Assembly: GCA_947627155.1 (NCBI GenBank)
Contig: CANQUX010000003.1
Coordinates: 62,001 to 126,000, forward strand
Direction: 5' to 3'
Length of the DNA stretch: 64,000 bases
From: an uncultured Alphaproteobacteria bacterium
Lineage (GTDB): Bacteria; Pseudomonadota; Alphaproteobacteria; CAAHEQ01; UBA3637
In this document: in pieces, positions 17,422-25,645 of the stretch
Layout: the number at the start of each line of letters is the position of its first letter
Numbering within the stretch: the stretch's first letter is position 1
Program-made: the position numbers and the translations under genes
Notes under the pieces: generated by a model
Databases searched by the model: none
Told to the model about the DNA's origin: nothing
Seen by the model: the letters and a program-made list of their open reading frames with translations, nothing else

Positions 17422-17450
17422 TTGATTTGCAAGAAATTATTGCATATATT
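17422..17450 (+). promoter_or_regulatory. Promoter of a likely leaderless cca transcript
   Basis: TTGATT (17422-17427), a 17-base spacer and TATATT (17445-17450) end six bases before the cca ATG at 17457. The predicted transcription start therefore coincides with the start codon, and no Shine-Dalgarno is present at the right spacing. Confidence 0.6.
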
Positions 17451-17456
17451 TGAAGA

Positions 17457-18632
17457 ATGGCAGGTAAAAATCAACTTTTAACGGACGAGGTTCGTTTTTT
17501 ATTTTCTGTTTTTGAGTCTCATCTTCGGTTGGTCGGCGGTTGTGTTCGAGATTTTTTGTTGCACCGCGGTGTGCACGATTTTGATTTTGCAACACCCCTA
17601 TCGCCCGATGAAGTGACGGAGCGGCTTCGAAAAAATAACATTTCTTTTTATGAAACAGGCCTGAAACACGGAACGGTAACGGTTGTACTTCATCATAAAA
17701 ATTATGAAATAACCTCGTTACGGGCTGATGTGAAAACCGACGGTCGTCATGCCGAGGTGGTGTTCGGCACTTCTTATGCGGCCGATGCGCGCCGGCGGGA
17801 TTTTACAATCAATGCGCTTTATATGGATTCATCGGGGCAAATTTTTGATTATGTGAACGGCTTAAAAGATTTGACCGGGCCGGTTGTTCGATTCATCGGT
17901 GTGCCGCAACAACGCATTCGGGAGGATTATTTGCGTCTTTTAAGATATTTTCGCTTTTTATCGGTTTTAAACAGTCAGGTGATTGATGAAGAGGCGTTAA
18001 AAGCCTGTGTTGCGTTACAAGAAGGCTTAAAAAACATATCGAAAGAGCGGATTCGGGAGGAGTTTTTAAAAATTTTAACCGGTCAAAACAGTGTGTTTGT
18101 TTTGGACTTGATGAATCAATACGGCTTGTTAAATGCGTTTTTCAAAACCGTTGATATTGACGGATTCAAGCGGTTTGTTTCTTTTTATCCGAAGGCAGAT
18201 GCGTTGGAGCGCTTGGCTGTTTTATGTACCAATACTTCCATACCGGATTGGCAGTGGAGTCGGGCGCAAAAAAAACGGTTGACGGTGTATCAAACACCTT
18301 ATGCAGTGCCTCAATCACAAAAAACGGCACGATTGTTGCTTTGGCAAATCGGGCGGCCTTGTTTTTTGTTTCATTTGGAAAAGTTTCGCTTGACGGGACG
18401 CCTGCCCATGGCAAAATATTATGCCTTTAAAAAGCTTTCAATGCCTGTTTTTCCGGTTCGGGGCAGCGACTTTTATCAAGCGGGGTTTCGCGGCGCAAAA
18501 ATCGGGCGTTTATTAAAAGCGGCACAACAAAAATGGATAAAAATGAACTTAACGTCAAAAAAAAGGCTTGTCATTCGTTCTGTTTTGGCATATAATAAAA
18601 AATATCCACTCATTCAGGGGAGAAAAAAATGA
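17457..18632 (+). CDS. cca: CCA tRNA nucleotidyltransferase / poly(A) polymerase family
   Basis: 391 aa, class II nucleotidyltransferase. Signature elements are LVGGCVRDFLL (about 26), the metal-binding DFDFATP (about 41), RRRDFTINALYMD (about 118) and an RIREDYLRLLRYFRF motif (about 155) that binds the nucleotide. It adds or repairs the CCA end of tRNAs; polyadenylation cannot be excluded from sequence. The C-terminal half is divergent. The ATG directly follows the -10 box, suggesting leaderless translation. Its TGA overlaps the ATG of the pilin-like gene. Confidence 0.9.
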   Translation: MAGKNQLLTDEVRFLFSVFESHLRLVGGCVRDFLLHRGVHDFDFATPLSPDEVTERLRKNNISFYETGLKHGTVTVVLHHKNYEITSLRADVKTDGRHAEVVFGTSYAADARRRDFTINALYMDSSGQIFDYVNGLKDLTGPVVRFIGVPQQRIREDYLRLLRYFRFLSVLNSQVIDEEALKACVALQEGLKNISKERIREEFLKILTGQNSVFVLDLMNQYGLLNAFFKTVDIDGFKRFVSFYPKADALERLAVLCTNTSIPDWQWSRAQKKRLTVYQTPYAVPQSQKTARLLLWQIGRPCFLFHLEKFRLTGRLPMAKYYAFKKLSMPVFPVRGSDFYQAGFRGAKIGRLLKAAQQKWIKMNLTSKKRLVIRSVLAYNKKYPLIQGRKK

Positions 18633-19078
18633 AAACATCAAATGAATCCGGTCGCAGTATGGTTGAAATGCTTGGCGTTATCGCCATTATCGGCGTGATT
18701 TCCGTCGGAGCCATTACCTCAATGTCTTATGTTGATTCTTATTTTCGAACAAGCGCTACACTTATGGAGATAGAGCAAATTGCGCGTGATATTAACGATA
18801 TGTATTCGTGGGCTCCGGATTACGAAGGGTTAAGTAATACTCAACTTTGTAAAGAAAAAATTGTTCAAAACTGCTCAAATGGAAAAATATCAAATCGATG
18901 GGGCGGTGACTTGGACGCGAAAGCTAACGGTGATGGTTTTACAATTACTTTAAAGAATGTACCGCAAATTGCCTGTGAGCGATTACAAGAGCAAGCGAAA
19001 GATGCATTGATATCCATATCTGTTCAAGCATCAACTTGTAATGCTTCCGACAATACAGTTACTTTTAAAAGTAACTGA
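18629..19078 (+). CDS. Small type IV pilin-like protein
   Basis: 149 aa. Class III signal peptide with cleavage after Gly in SG|RSMVEMLG, Glu at +5, then hydrophobic VIAIIGVISVGAITSM. The globular part has four cysteines, with pairs in the C-terminal half, like the disulfide loop of PilS-type pilins. Size and layout fit a major or minor pilin subunit assembled in the inner membrane; no assembly genes are in the window. Unlike the two large pilin-like genes it has no palindromic operator and is coupled to cca by an ATGA overlap, with GGGGAG just upstream. Confidence 0.82.
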   Translation: MKTSNESGRSMVEMLGVIAIIGVISVGAITSMSYVDSYFRTSATLMEIEQIARDINDMYSWAPDYEGLSNTQLCKEKIVQNCSNGKISNRWGGDLDAKANGDGFTITLKNVPQIACERLQEQAKDALISISVQASTCNASDNTVTFKSN

Positions 19079-19085
19079 TTTTCAT

Positions 19086-20006
19086 TTATTTTTCAGTATT
19101 TAAAATTTGTTGAGCAATGGCGCGATTTTGTTTCAGAAAACGCGAATGCATCAGCAGTTCGCGAATTAAAGCCGCTTCATAAAGCTCTAAATTTCCTGTA
19201 TCCAGCAGCACATATTCTTGCGGATTTAACAAAAACATTTGCACAAAAAAGCCGTTTTTCTCACCGTTATTGTCCAAAAAGCCGTTAATACCGTCGGTAT
19301 AAACCCATTCGCCCGAAACGGATTGATCGGGTAAAACACCTGTTTTTTCAATTTGCTCGGTTTGTTCTTCAATATAATCAAGACATTCTTTCGGGAACAA
19401 ACAAGGCGAATAGCCGGCAATATCGGATAACGGTTCTTTGGGTTTTTCAATTAACCGCCCGTTTTGTAAAATAGCATTATTGCTGACATCGGTTTTTCGA
19501 ACGCCCGTTAACAAAATTTGTTTGGGATTTTTTAAAAACGAATCGGTGATTTGTTTAATAAACGGCACGGAAGCTTTTGTCGAATCAATTAAATCGTCCG
19601 GGAAAATCAGCACCGCATGCCGATTTTTTGAAACACGATGCGCTAACCCCAGCACATGCGCCGTTCCCAACGGTTTGGATTGAATAACATATTTTATGTC
19701 AATATCGGCCGGTAAAAAAATTGATTTTAACACATCGGCAATTTCATTTTTCCCGAATTTGCGTAATTTTGCCTCAACGGCCGCAGGCGGCGTTAAAGCT
19801 TGTTGAAAAGCTTGAACGGTTGAAGTATCGGAACAAACAACGGTTATATGTCTGCCGCCCATGGCAATAATATCTTTTAACACATAATCAATCAGGCGAA
19901 TGTCACCGAACGGCAACAGACATTTATGCGCAACAGCTTGTGAATGCGGATAATTTCGTGTGCTTTTTCCGCCGCAGGCAATAATAAATTCTATATTTTC
20001 ATACAT
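19086..20006 (-). CDS. Sugar nucleotidyltransferase-like protein
   Basis: 306 aa from the ATG at 20006, with AAGGAA upstream; a TTG two codons earlier is less likely. It resembles GalU/GlmU-type NTP transferases: FIIACGGKSTRNYPHSQAVA followed by HKCLLPFGDIRLIDYVLKDI, FPDDLID (about 138) and LIEKPKEP (about 192). The usual GGxGTRL loop is altered (GGKSTRN) and the Pro-Lys before LLP is replaced by HK, so substrate choice or activity may differ. Convergent with the small pilin across 7 bases. Most likely it activates a sugar phosphate for surface glycan synthesis. Confidence 0.75.
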   Translation of the reverse strand: MYENIEFIIACGGKSTRNYPHSQAVAHKCLLPFGDIRLIDYVLKDIIAMGGRHITVVCSDTSTVQAFQQALTPPAAVEAKLRKFGKNEIADVLKSIFLPADIDIKYVIQSKPLGTAHVLGLAHRVSKNRHAVLIFPDDLIDSTKASVPFIKQITDSFLKNPKQILLTGVRKTDVSNNAILQNGRLIEKPKEPLSDIAGYSPCLFPKECLDYIEEQTEQIEKTGVLPDQSVSGEWVYTDGINGFLDNNGEKNGFFVQMFLLNPQEYVLLDTGNLELYEAALIRELLMHSRFLKQNRAIAQQILNTEK

Positions 20007-20091
20007 GTGCAATTCCTTTTTTACTCTTTTTTTAATTTAAGCCGTTTTTTTATTAAAATCAATTTAAAAAAAAATTTTTTTAAAGAAATAT

Positions 20092-20134
20092 AAAAAAACG
20101 TTCAACCGGTATTCGATTTCTCAAATAACCGGTT
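20092..20134 (-). terminator. Terminator of the glk operon
   Basis: On the minus strand AACCGGTTAT and ATACCGGTT form a stem 17-20 bases after the glk stop, followed a few bases later by a T7 run. Confidence 0.6.
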
Positions 20135-20150
20135 GCCGTTCTGCCGTTCG

Positions 20151-21362
20151 TCAGCGGGTTTTTTGTTGTATTTTGGATTGTACGTATATTCTTTGTTGAC
20201 GTTGAATGGCGGTTTTCACTTTTCGAACGTTTTTCAATGCTTCGGGGCAATTTTCCTGCACGAAAAGTTCCAGTGTTGCCAAAGTGTATAAGATATTGTG
20301 GTTGGCGGTGCGTTTTTCCTGTTCGTTTCGCGTTGTTTCAATCAGTTTTTTGGCGCGAACAACCGCACCCAATGTGGACATATCCCGATAAAGAGAGGCA
20401 ATGAATCGAACTTGATGCATGGCTTCGCTCATACCGGCACGCGCCGTGAATTGCTGCATAAATTCCGGTGAATTTTCCAATTGATTCAAAATCCACGGGC
20501 TGGCCATTAACCCGCCGCAAAAGAAAATGCATTCCGTTTTGGTTGTGGCAGCCAAAGTGCCGCTGTGCGCACCCAAATAAGCATTAAAAAAGCGAAATGT
20601 TTTTAACGCCGTTTTATCGCCGGCTTTGGCCAGTTCTTCTATTTTCTCGGAGCCGATTCGCTTGGCCTTGTCACTCGGAATCATACCATCTTTAAAGGCA
20701 TGATACATATTTGTAATGCCGGTACCCGAAACAATATGTTCCGTGACGGGTGTTTGATTTTTTTGCGCATAATAAGCTTTTAAAATTTTCAGTAATTTAT
20801 TTCTGTCGCGATTGTCTTTTCTGTTTTTAAAATCAACATAAGGAAGGGTGCTGTGTCCGGCTTCCGAGGTGTAAATGGTTTGCGGTTTTTGATCGTTTTG
20901 CATAATCAAACAAGTGCCTAATCCGGTACCCGGGCCGATAACAACAACTTTCCCTTGTGTTAAATGAACGGGACAGTGATGAGAAAACAAAGACCGATAT
21001 TGCGACGGTTCCATTTCCGAAAGTGCCCAGCCTTGCAGGGCAAAATCGTTCACCATACAAATATGTTTAAAAAACGGACATTTTGCCTGTAATTTGGGAA
21101 TGCTTGCTTTCCACGGCGTGTTGGTTGATAAAATTTCACCGGTGTATTCATTCATATTTCCGGCCGCACCGATCACACAGAGCGTCGGTTTCACCTGTTT
21201 TTCTTTCAGATAAAATAAAACGGCCTGTTCGAACGATTTAAAATCGGCACATTTGTATTTGCCGTCAAAATTAACGATTTCCGTTTGATCTTCCTCATAA
21301 AGACCGAAACGAACATTTGTTCCGCCGATATCGGAAATTAAGACAATTTCTTTTGTTTTCAT
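20151..21362 (-). CDS. glk: Glucokinase
   Basis: 403 aa. Phosphate-1 motif ISDIGGTNVRFGL (about 9) and phosphate-2 motif VIGPGTGLGTCLI (about 143) bind ATP; SEAGHSTLPY (about 165) holds the glucose-contacting residues typical of the Glk (PF02685) family. It phosphorylates glucose for glycolysis in the cytoplasm. The protein is about 80 residues longer than E. coli Glk because of a C-terminal helical tail (about 330-403) of unknown role. It overlaps the upstream gene by ATGA, so the two are co-translated. Confidence 0.88.
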   Translation of the reverse strand: MKTKEIVLISDIGGTNVRFGLYEEDQTEIVNFDGKYKCADFKSFEQAVLFYLKEKQVKPTLCVIGAAGNMNEYTGEILSTNTPWKASIPKLQAKCPFFKHICMVNDFALQGWALSEMEPSQYRSLFSHHCPVHLTQGKVVVIGPGTGLGTCLIMQNDQKPQTIYTSEAGHSTLPYVDFKNRKDNRDRNKLLKILKAYYAQKNQTPVTEHIVSGTGITNMYHAFKDGMIPSDKAKRIGSEKIEELAKAGDKTALKTFRFFNAYLGAHSGTLAATTKTECIFFCGGLMASPWILNQLENSPEFMQQFTARAGMSEAMHQVRFIASLYRDMSTLGAVVRAKKLIETTRNEQEKRTANHNILYTLATLELFVQENCPEALKNVRKVKTAIQRQQRIYVQSKIQQKTR

Positions 21363-21988
21363 TGTTTTTTATACTCCTCATATTTTTTAATCAGTCTGTT
21401 CACAAAGGGGTTATTCGGCAATGTATCTGCAATTTTATGGGATTGAATTTCATAAAAACAGCTTAACATTTCTTGCGTTGCTTGTTCCGTTCCCGCTAAA
21501 TTTAAAAAAGCCTCTGTCGGTTGATATTGATCCAATTGATTTTCGTGTTTGGTGATTTGATTGAACAATCCTTGAAAATAGAACGCGCGCTCTTGATTGT
21601 TTACCCAAAGAAACGCGCCGTTGTCGGCATGTTGCGCATCGGGTTGCACCAAAACATCGCGTCCGTCGATAACGGCAAATCCTTCGGCAAAAGCCGTGAG
21701 CGGTTTAATAAATTCAAAATCGGTACATTGCCGATTAACCATTCGTTTGGTATAAAACGCCGAAAATTTTTTCCCGATTGATTTGTTCAAATAAATCAAT
21801 TCCATTAATCCGTAGGGTTGTTTGTTAAAAGATTTTAATTGCCCGAGCAGTGATTTTCTTTTCCATAAAATGCCGTATTTTTTCGTTAAATCTTGTTCCG
21901 ACATCATCGGCAAAAACAGGGCAACGTGAACGCGTGCCTCTTTTATCAGCTCTTGCAGCTTGAAATAAAAAGAATCAATATATTCCAT
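21359..21988 (-). CDS. Conserved-looking hypothetical protein before glk
   Basis: 209 aa, soluble, no signal peptide. Features seen are a KKYGILWKRKSLLGQLKSFN stretch (about 34-53), an FAVIDGRDVLVQPDAQHADN segment (about 104-123) and a helical C-terminus ending in charged residues. I do not recognise the family. Its stop overlaps the glk start by four bases, which suggests a partner role in sugar metabolism, but nothing in the protein shows it. Confidence 0.6.
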   Translation of the reverse strand: MEYIDSFYFKLQELIKEARVHVALFLPMMSEQDLTKKYGILWKRKSLLGQLKSFNKQPYGLMELIYLNKSIGKKFSAFYTKRMVNRQCTDFEFIKPLTAFAEGFAVIDGRDVLVQPDAQHADNGAFLWVNNQERAFYFQGLFNQITKHENQLDQYQPTEAFLNLAGTEQATQEMLSCFYEIQSHKIADTLPNNPFVNRLIKKYEEYKKQ

Positions 21989-22120
21989 TTAAAACCGTAA
22001 CTTTCCGGTATAATATATCATAAAAACGTCGTTCTGTCAATTTGAATTGGCATTTTTGGGGGCAAAAACTTGCTTTTTTGCTTCATTTATTGTAAAATCG
22101 GAAAAAAAAGGAAAATATGA

Positions 22121-22423
22121 ATGTGGCAGGAAAAAGAAAACGGTTTTATTTTATCGGTTCGGGTGTTGCCGAATGCCAAGCGCTCGGGCATTGAAGGCGT
22201 TTGGAACGAATCGGCCGTTAAAATTGCTTTACGGGCACCGGCGGTGGACGGACAGGCCAACAAAGCGTTAATTGCGTTTTTGGCCGATTTGTTCAAAATA
22301 AAAAAGCGGGATATTTCCATTTTATCGGGGGAAACAAGTCGCGAAAAAAAACTGTGTTTTCAAAATGCCGATTTTGAAAAAATAAAAGAAATTCTTTTAA
22401 AGCAGCTTCAAGCGAAACGGTAA
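22121..22423 (+). CDS. DUF167 (YggU) family protein
   Basis: 100 aa. The family pattern is clear: VRVLPNAKRSGIEGVW (about 13-28), then VKIALRAPAVDGQANKALIA (about 33-52) and ILSGETSREKKL (about 67). YggU-like proteins are small cytoplasmic proteins without firm function. RBS AAAAGGA is 9 bases before the ATG. Its stop touches the stop of the convergent rnhB with no gap. Confidence 0.88.
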   Translation: MWQEKENGFILSVRVLPNAKRSGIEGVWNESAVKIALRAPAVDGQANKALIAFLADLFKIKKRDISILSGETSREKKLCFQNADFEKIKEILLKQLQAKR

Positions 22424-23059
22424 TTATTTATGTGTTTCCAAATAGCGCCGAACGGGGGCATACGTTTTGCGATGAACGGGCGTAATGCCATATTTTTCAA
22501 TGGCGGCAATATGCTCTTTTGTGCCGTATCCGGCATTTTTCTCCCACCCGTAGTGCGGATATTGCCGGGACAGTTCCGTTAAAATCTGATCCCGCGTGAC
22601 TTTGGCCAAAACGGAAGCGGCGGCAACGGAAAGCGACCGCGAATCGCCTTTAATCACGGCTTGGGCGGGATAGGGGCAATTTAAAGGCAGTCGATTGCCG
22701 TCAATCAGCAAAAATGCCGGTTGAACGGCTTTTTTTTGAAGCGCGTTTTCTAATGCTCGACGCATGGCTAAAAAAGTGGCTTGTAAAATATTATATTGAT
22801 CAATTTCTGCCGCCGAAGCCATACCGATTCCGTAAAGTGCGGACGACTGCGTGATTTTTTCATATAATTCTTTGCGTTTGGCTGCCGTTAATTTTTTTGA
22901 ATCGTCAATTTGCGCGCTTAAATCGGCCGGCATTTCAAAATTCGGCCATGAAACACAGGCGGCCACCACCGGACCGCACCACGGACCGCGACCGGCTTCA
23001 TCGAATCCGAAAACGGGACCCGAAACATTTAAAGATTTTTCAATTTCAAAATCAGGCAT
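22424..23059 (-). CDS. rnhB: Ribonuclease HII
   Basis: 211 aa. Catalytic residues are visible in FGFDEAGRGPWCGPVVAA (Asp-Glu near 20), the central LLIDGNRLPL (about 117) and the KGDSRSLSVAAASVLAKVTRD region, trimmed here to its key DSRS and SVLAK elements (about 137-155). The enzyme cuts RNA in RNA-DNA hybrids and excises misincorporated ribonucleotides. It lies 4 bases after the M16 peptidase gene upstream and probably ends that operon. Confidence 0.94.
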   Translation of the reverse strand: MPDFEIEKSLNVSGPVFGFDEAGRGPWCGPVVAACVSWPNFEMPADLSAQIDDSKKLTAAKRKELYEKITQSSALYGIGMASAAEIDQYNILQATFLAMRRALENALQKKAVQPAFLLIDGNRLPLNCPYPAQAVIKGDSRSLSVAAASVLAKVTRDQILTELSRQYPHYGWEKNAGYGTKEHIAAIEKYGITPVHRKTYAPVRRYLETHK

Positions 23060-23063
23060 TGAT

Positions 23064-24317
23064 TTATTTCAATCGGGCTAAAATTTCGTTATAAGGCATG
23101 ACGTGTTGAACCGGACCCAAAGCGGCAAAAGCGGGTGTTTGTTTAAATAAACGCGCCGCTATTTTTTCTAATTGCTCTTTTCCCACGGCATCAATTTTGG
23201 CAATTACTTCTTCTTTCGGCACCACGCGTCCGTGAACAATCATATCCGTTGCGTTGGTACGCGCGTGCGATGAAATATTTTCCTGCTGCATTAAAACAGA
23301 GGCTTTGAGTTGTGCTTTGGCGCGGGCAATTTCTTCTTCCGTGAGCGAATCGGACAGCCGATTGAGTTCATCACACAAAACCGGCATTAACTCAATCACT
23401 TCTTTTTCACCGGTGCCGGCATAAATGCCGAACGTGCCGGTATCGGTATGCGATGAATTAAAGGCATAGATGGAATAGACCAATCCCCGTTTTTCACGAA
23501 TTTCCTGAAACAGACGTGAGGACATTCCGCCGCCCGCAACCGATGCCAAAATGCTGCCGGCATAATAATCGGGATGATTATAGGAAAAACCTTCAAATCC
23601 CAGAATTAAATTAACTTGTTCGTGCGGTTTCACAACGCGTTTATCACCGCCGCGATAAGAAGCGGGCAGGGCGTTTTGTGTTTCAAGCGCGGGAACTTTC
23701 GTTAATAGCTTTTCGCAGGCCTCGACAAAAGCCTCATGTTCCACGGCGCCCGATGCACTGACAATCATTCTGTCGGTTGTGTATTGCGTGTGAATATAAT
23801 TTAACAAATCTTCGCTTTCAATTTTATTGACCGATTCAATGGTACCCAAAATTGCGCGTCCGAGCGGCTGATCGGGATAAGCACAGGCGGCATAATAATC
23901 GAAAATCAAGTCATCGGGGGTGTCGTTTTGCATATTGATTTCTTGAATGACAACCCCTTTTTCTTTTTTCAGCTCTTCTTTATCCATGGTGGAATTTTGA
24001 ACAATATCGGCAATAATATCCAACCCGAGATTTAAGTTTTCCTTTAAAACACGCACATAATAAGCCGTCATGGTTTTGGCGGTATAGGCGTTAATCATAC
24101 CGCCGACATCTTCAATTTCTTTTGAAATTTCAAAAGCCGTACGCGTGGTCGTTCCTTTAAATGCCATGTGTTCCAGCAAATGAGAAATACCGTTGAGATG
24201 TTCGGGTTCATATCTTGCGCCGACGCTGACCCATATTCCCAACGAAACGCTTTCCGCCGTTTCGCTCGAATCGGTAATCACACGAATACCGTTAGATAAT
24301 TGACTTGTTTTTAACAC
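23064..24317 (-). CDS. M16-family zinc peptidase, active form
   Basis: 417 aa. The inverted zinc motif is HLLEH at 46-50, with the distal Glu in VIQEINMQND (about 127). GLVYSIYAF (about 290) and the two-lobed length match the mitochondrial-processing-peptidase/PqqL subfamily that is widespread in alphaproteobacteria. It degrades peptides in a closed chamber, probably with the upstream paralogue, whose gene overlaps by 7 bases. No signal peptide, so it is predicted cytoplasmic. Confidence 0.92.
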   Translation of the reverse strand: MLKTSQLSNGIRVITDSSETAESVSLGIWVSVGARYEPEHLNGISHLLEHMAFKGTTTRTAFEISKEIEDVGGMINAYTAKTMTAYYVRVLKENLNLGLDIIADIVQNSTMDKEELKKEKGVVIQEINMQNDTPDDLIFDYYAACAYPDQPLGRAILGTIESVNKIESEDLLNYIHTQYTTDRMIVSASGAVEHEAFVEACEKLLTKVPALETQNALPASYRGGDKRVVKPHEQVNLILGFEGFSYNHPDYYAGSILASVAGGGMSSRLFQEIREKRGLVYSIYAFNSSHTDTGTFGIYAGTGEKEVIELMPVLCDELNRLSDSLTEEEIARAKAQLKASVLMQQENISSHARTNATDMIVHGRVVPKEEVIAKIDAVGKEQLEKIAARLFKQTPAFAALGPVQHVMPYNEILARLK

Positions 24318-25636
24318 CTTTCTCTCCCTGTTGATAAATGATTTTGAATTGTTTGTTTTGCAATGTGTTCTTTCGGCAATGAGGCGGATTTTTCAATCCA
24401 ATCGGTTATTTGCTTGTAAGAGGGCATTTCTTTTATTTTTCCGATTCCCGCAAAGGATAAGCGCGAGGAAAAAATTTGTTCGGCCGTTTCTTGAATATCA
24501 TGAACGGTAACGGCATCAATGAGTTGAAAATATTCCGATACGGGAATAACCTTGTTGAAACAACGCAAATCAAATTCGTTGGAGGAGGCTCTTTCGGAGG
24601 GTGAATAGCCTGCGGAACATAAATTTATTTTAACGGATTTTTGAGCCGTCAATAAACTTTGCGGTGTGATATATTTTTCAATTTGCCCGATAATTTGCGC
24701 ACATCTTTGAATCACTTCTTTTGTGTTTTTGGGAAAACAAGAAGAACCGATGGTAAAAACGGCACATTTTTTATAAGCGATATTATCGACATGAATGCCG
24801 TAAATTAAGCCTCGTTTATGCCGCAACTCGTCATAAAGCGTGTTTTCCAAAACGGTGGCCAATAAATCGGCTTTTACGTCATTATGATAGTCGCGATGGG
24901 GAATGCCGTTAAAACCGAGTCGAAAAACATTACTGGTCATATCTTCTGCCTGTCGTTTATCACCGCCGACATAAATGACGGGTTTGGATAAATCTGTTGA
25001 GGGCTGTATTTGCATATGTCCGAACAGTTTTTGACATAAATTTTTAACGGCACCGTATCGAACATTGCCGCTGATACTGATAATAATTTTATCAGGTTGC
25101 GTATAAAGGCGCGCGTGTTGTTTTAAAACATCGGCCGTGATGGCTTGAACGGTTTCTTCATATCCTTCCGTCGGATGTTGCATGGCTTGTCCTTTAAAAG
25201 CGGCCATATACAGAAGATTATCGGCAAACATATCATCATCTTGTGACACTTCTTCTATTTCATTTAATACAACTTTTTTTTCGCGCTGAACGGCTTGCGG
25301 CGGAAACAGCGGATTTTGAATCATATCGGCAATTAAGGTTAAGGCAGAAGGAAAATCTTCCGGCAACACCTCGGTTGAAATGACGGTATGCTCCTGATTC
25401 GTTTCGGCATTGAGATTTCCGCCCGTTGCGTAATCATATTTTTGAATTTCCTCTTGTGAAAAAGACCGGGTGCCCAAAAACAAAGCATGTTCCAAAAGAT
25501 GCGCCAATCCGCAATAGGCGGGCGGATCGTTTTGAGATCCGATTTCAACGGTACATTGAACGGAAACGGTTTGCGCATTTAAAATCGATTCCGTTACAAT
25601 TCGAATTCCGTTAGATAAAACACCTGTTTTAATCAT
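24311..25636 (-). CDS. M16-family peptidase paralogue
   Basis: 441 aa, homologous to the downstream gene. HLLEH also occupies residues 46-50 and the distal Glu lies in VLNEIEEVSQDD (about 130), so unlike many second M16 subunits its zinc site looks intact. The C-terminal half is more divergent, with HKRGLIYGIHV keeping the substrate-binding Arg-Gly. The 7-base overlap suggests a fixed 1:1 partnership. It may be catalytic or structural. Confidence 0.88.
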   Translation of the reverse strand: MIKTGVLSNGIRIVTESILNAQTVSVQCTVEIGSQNDPPAYCGLAHLLEHALFLGTRSFSQEEIQKYDYATGGNLNAETNQEHTVISTEVLPEDFPSALTLIADMIQNPLFPPQAVQREKKVVLNEIEEVSQDDDMFADNLLYMAAFKGQAMQHPTEGYEETVQAITADVLKQHARLYTQPDKIIISISGNVRYGAVKNLCQKLFGHMQIQPSTDLSKPVIYVGGDKRQAEDMTSNVFRLGFNGIPHRDYHNDVKADLLATVLENTLYDELRHKRGLIYGIHVDNIAYKKCAVFTIGSSCFPKNTKEVIQRCAQIIGQIEKYITPQSLLTAQKSVKINLCSAGYSPSERASSNEFDLRCFNKVIPVSEYFQLIDAVTVHDIQETAEQIFSSRLSFAGIGKIKEMPSYKQITDWIEKSASLPKEHIAKQTIQNHLSTGRERC

Positions 25637-25645
25637 TTTCAGAAC

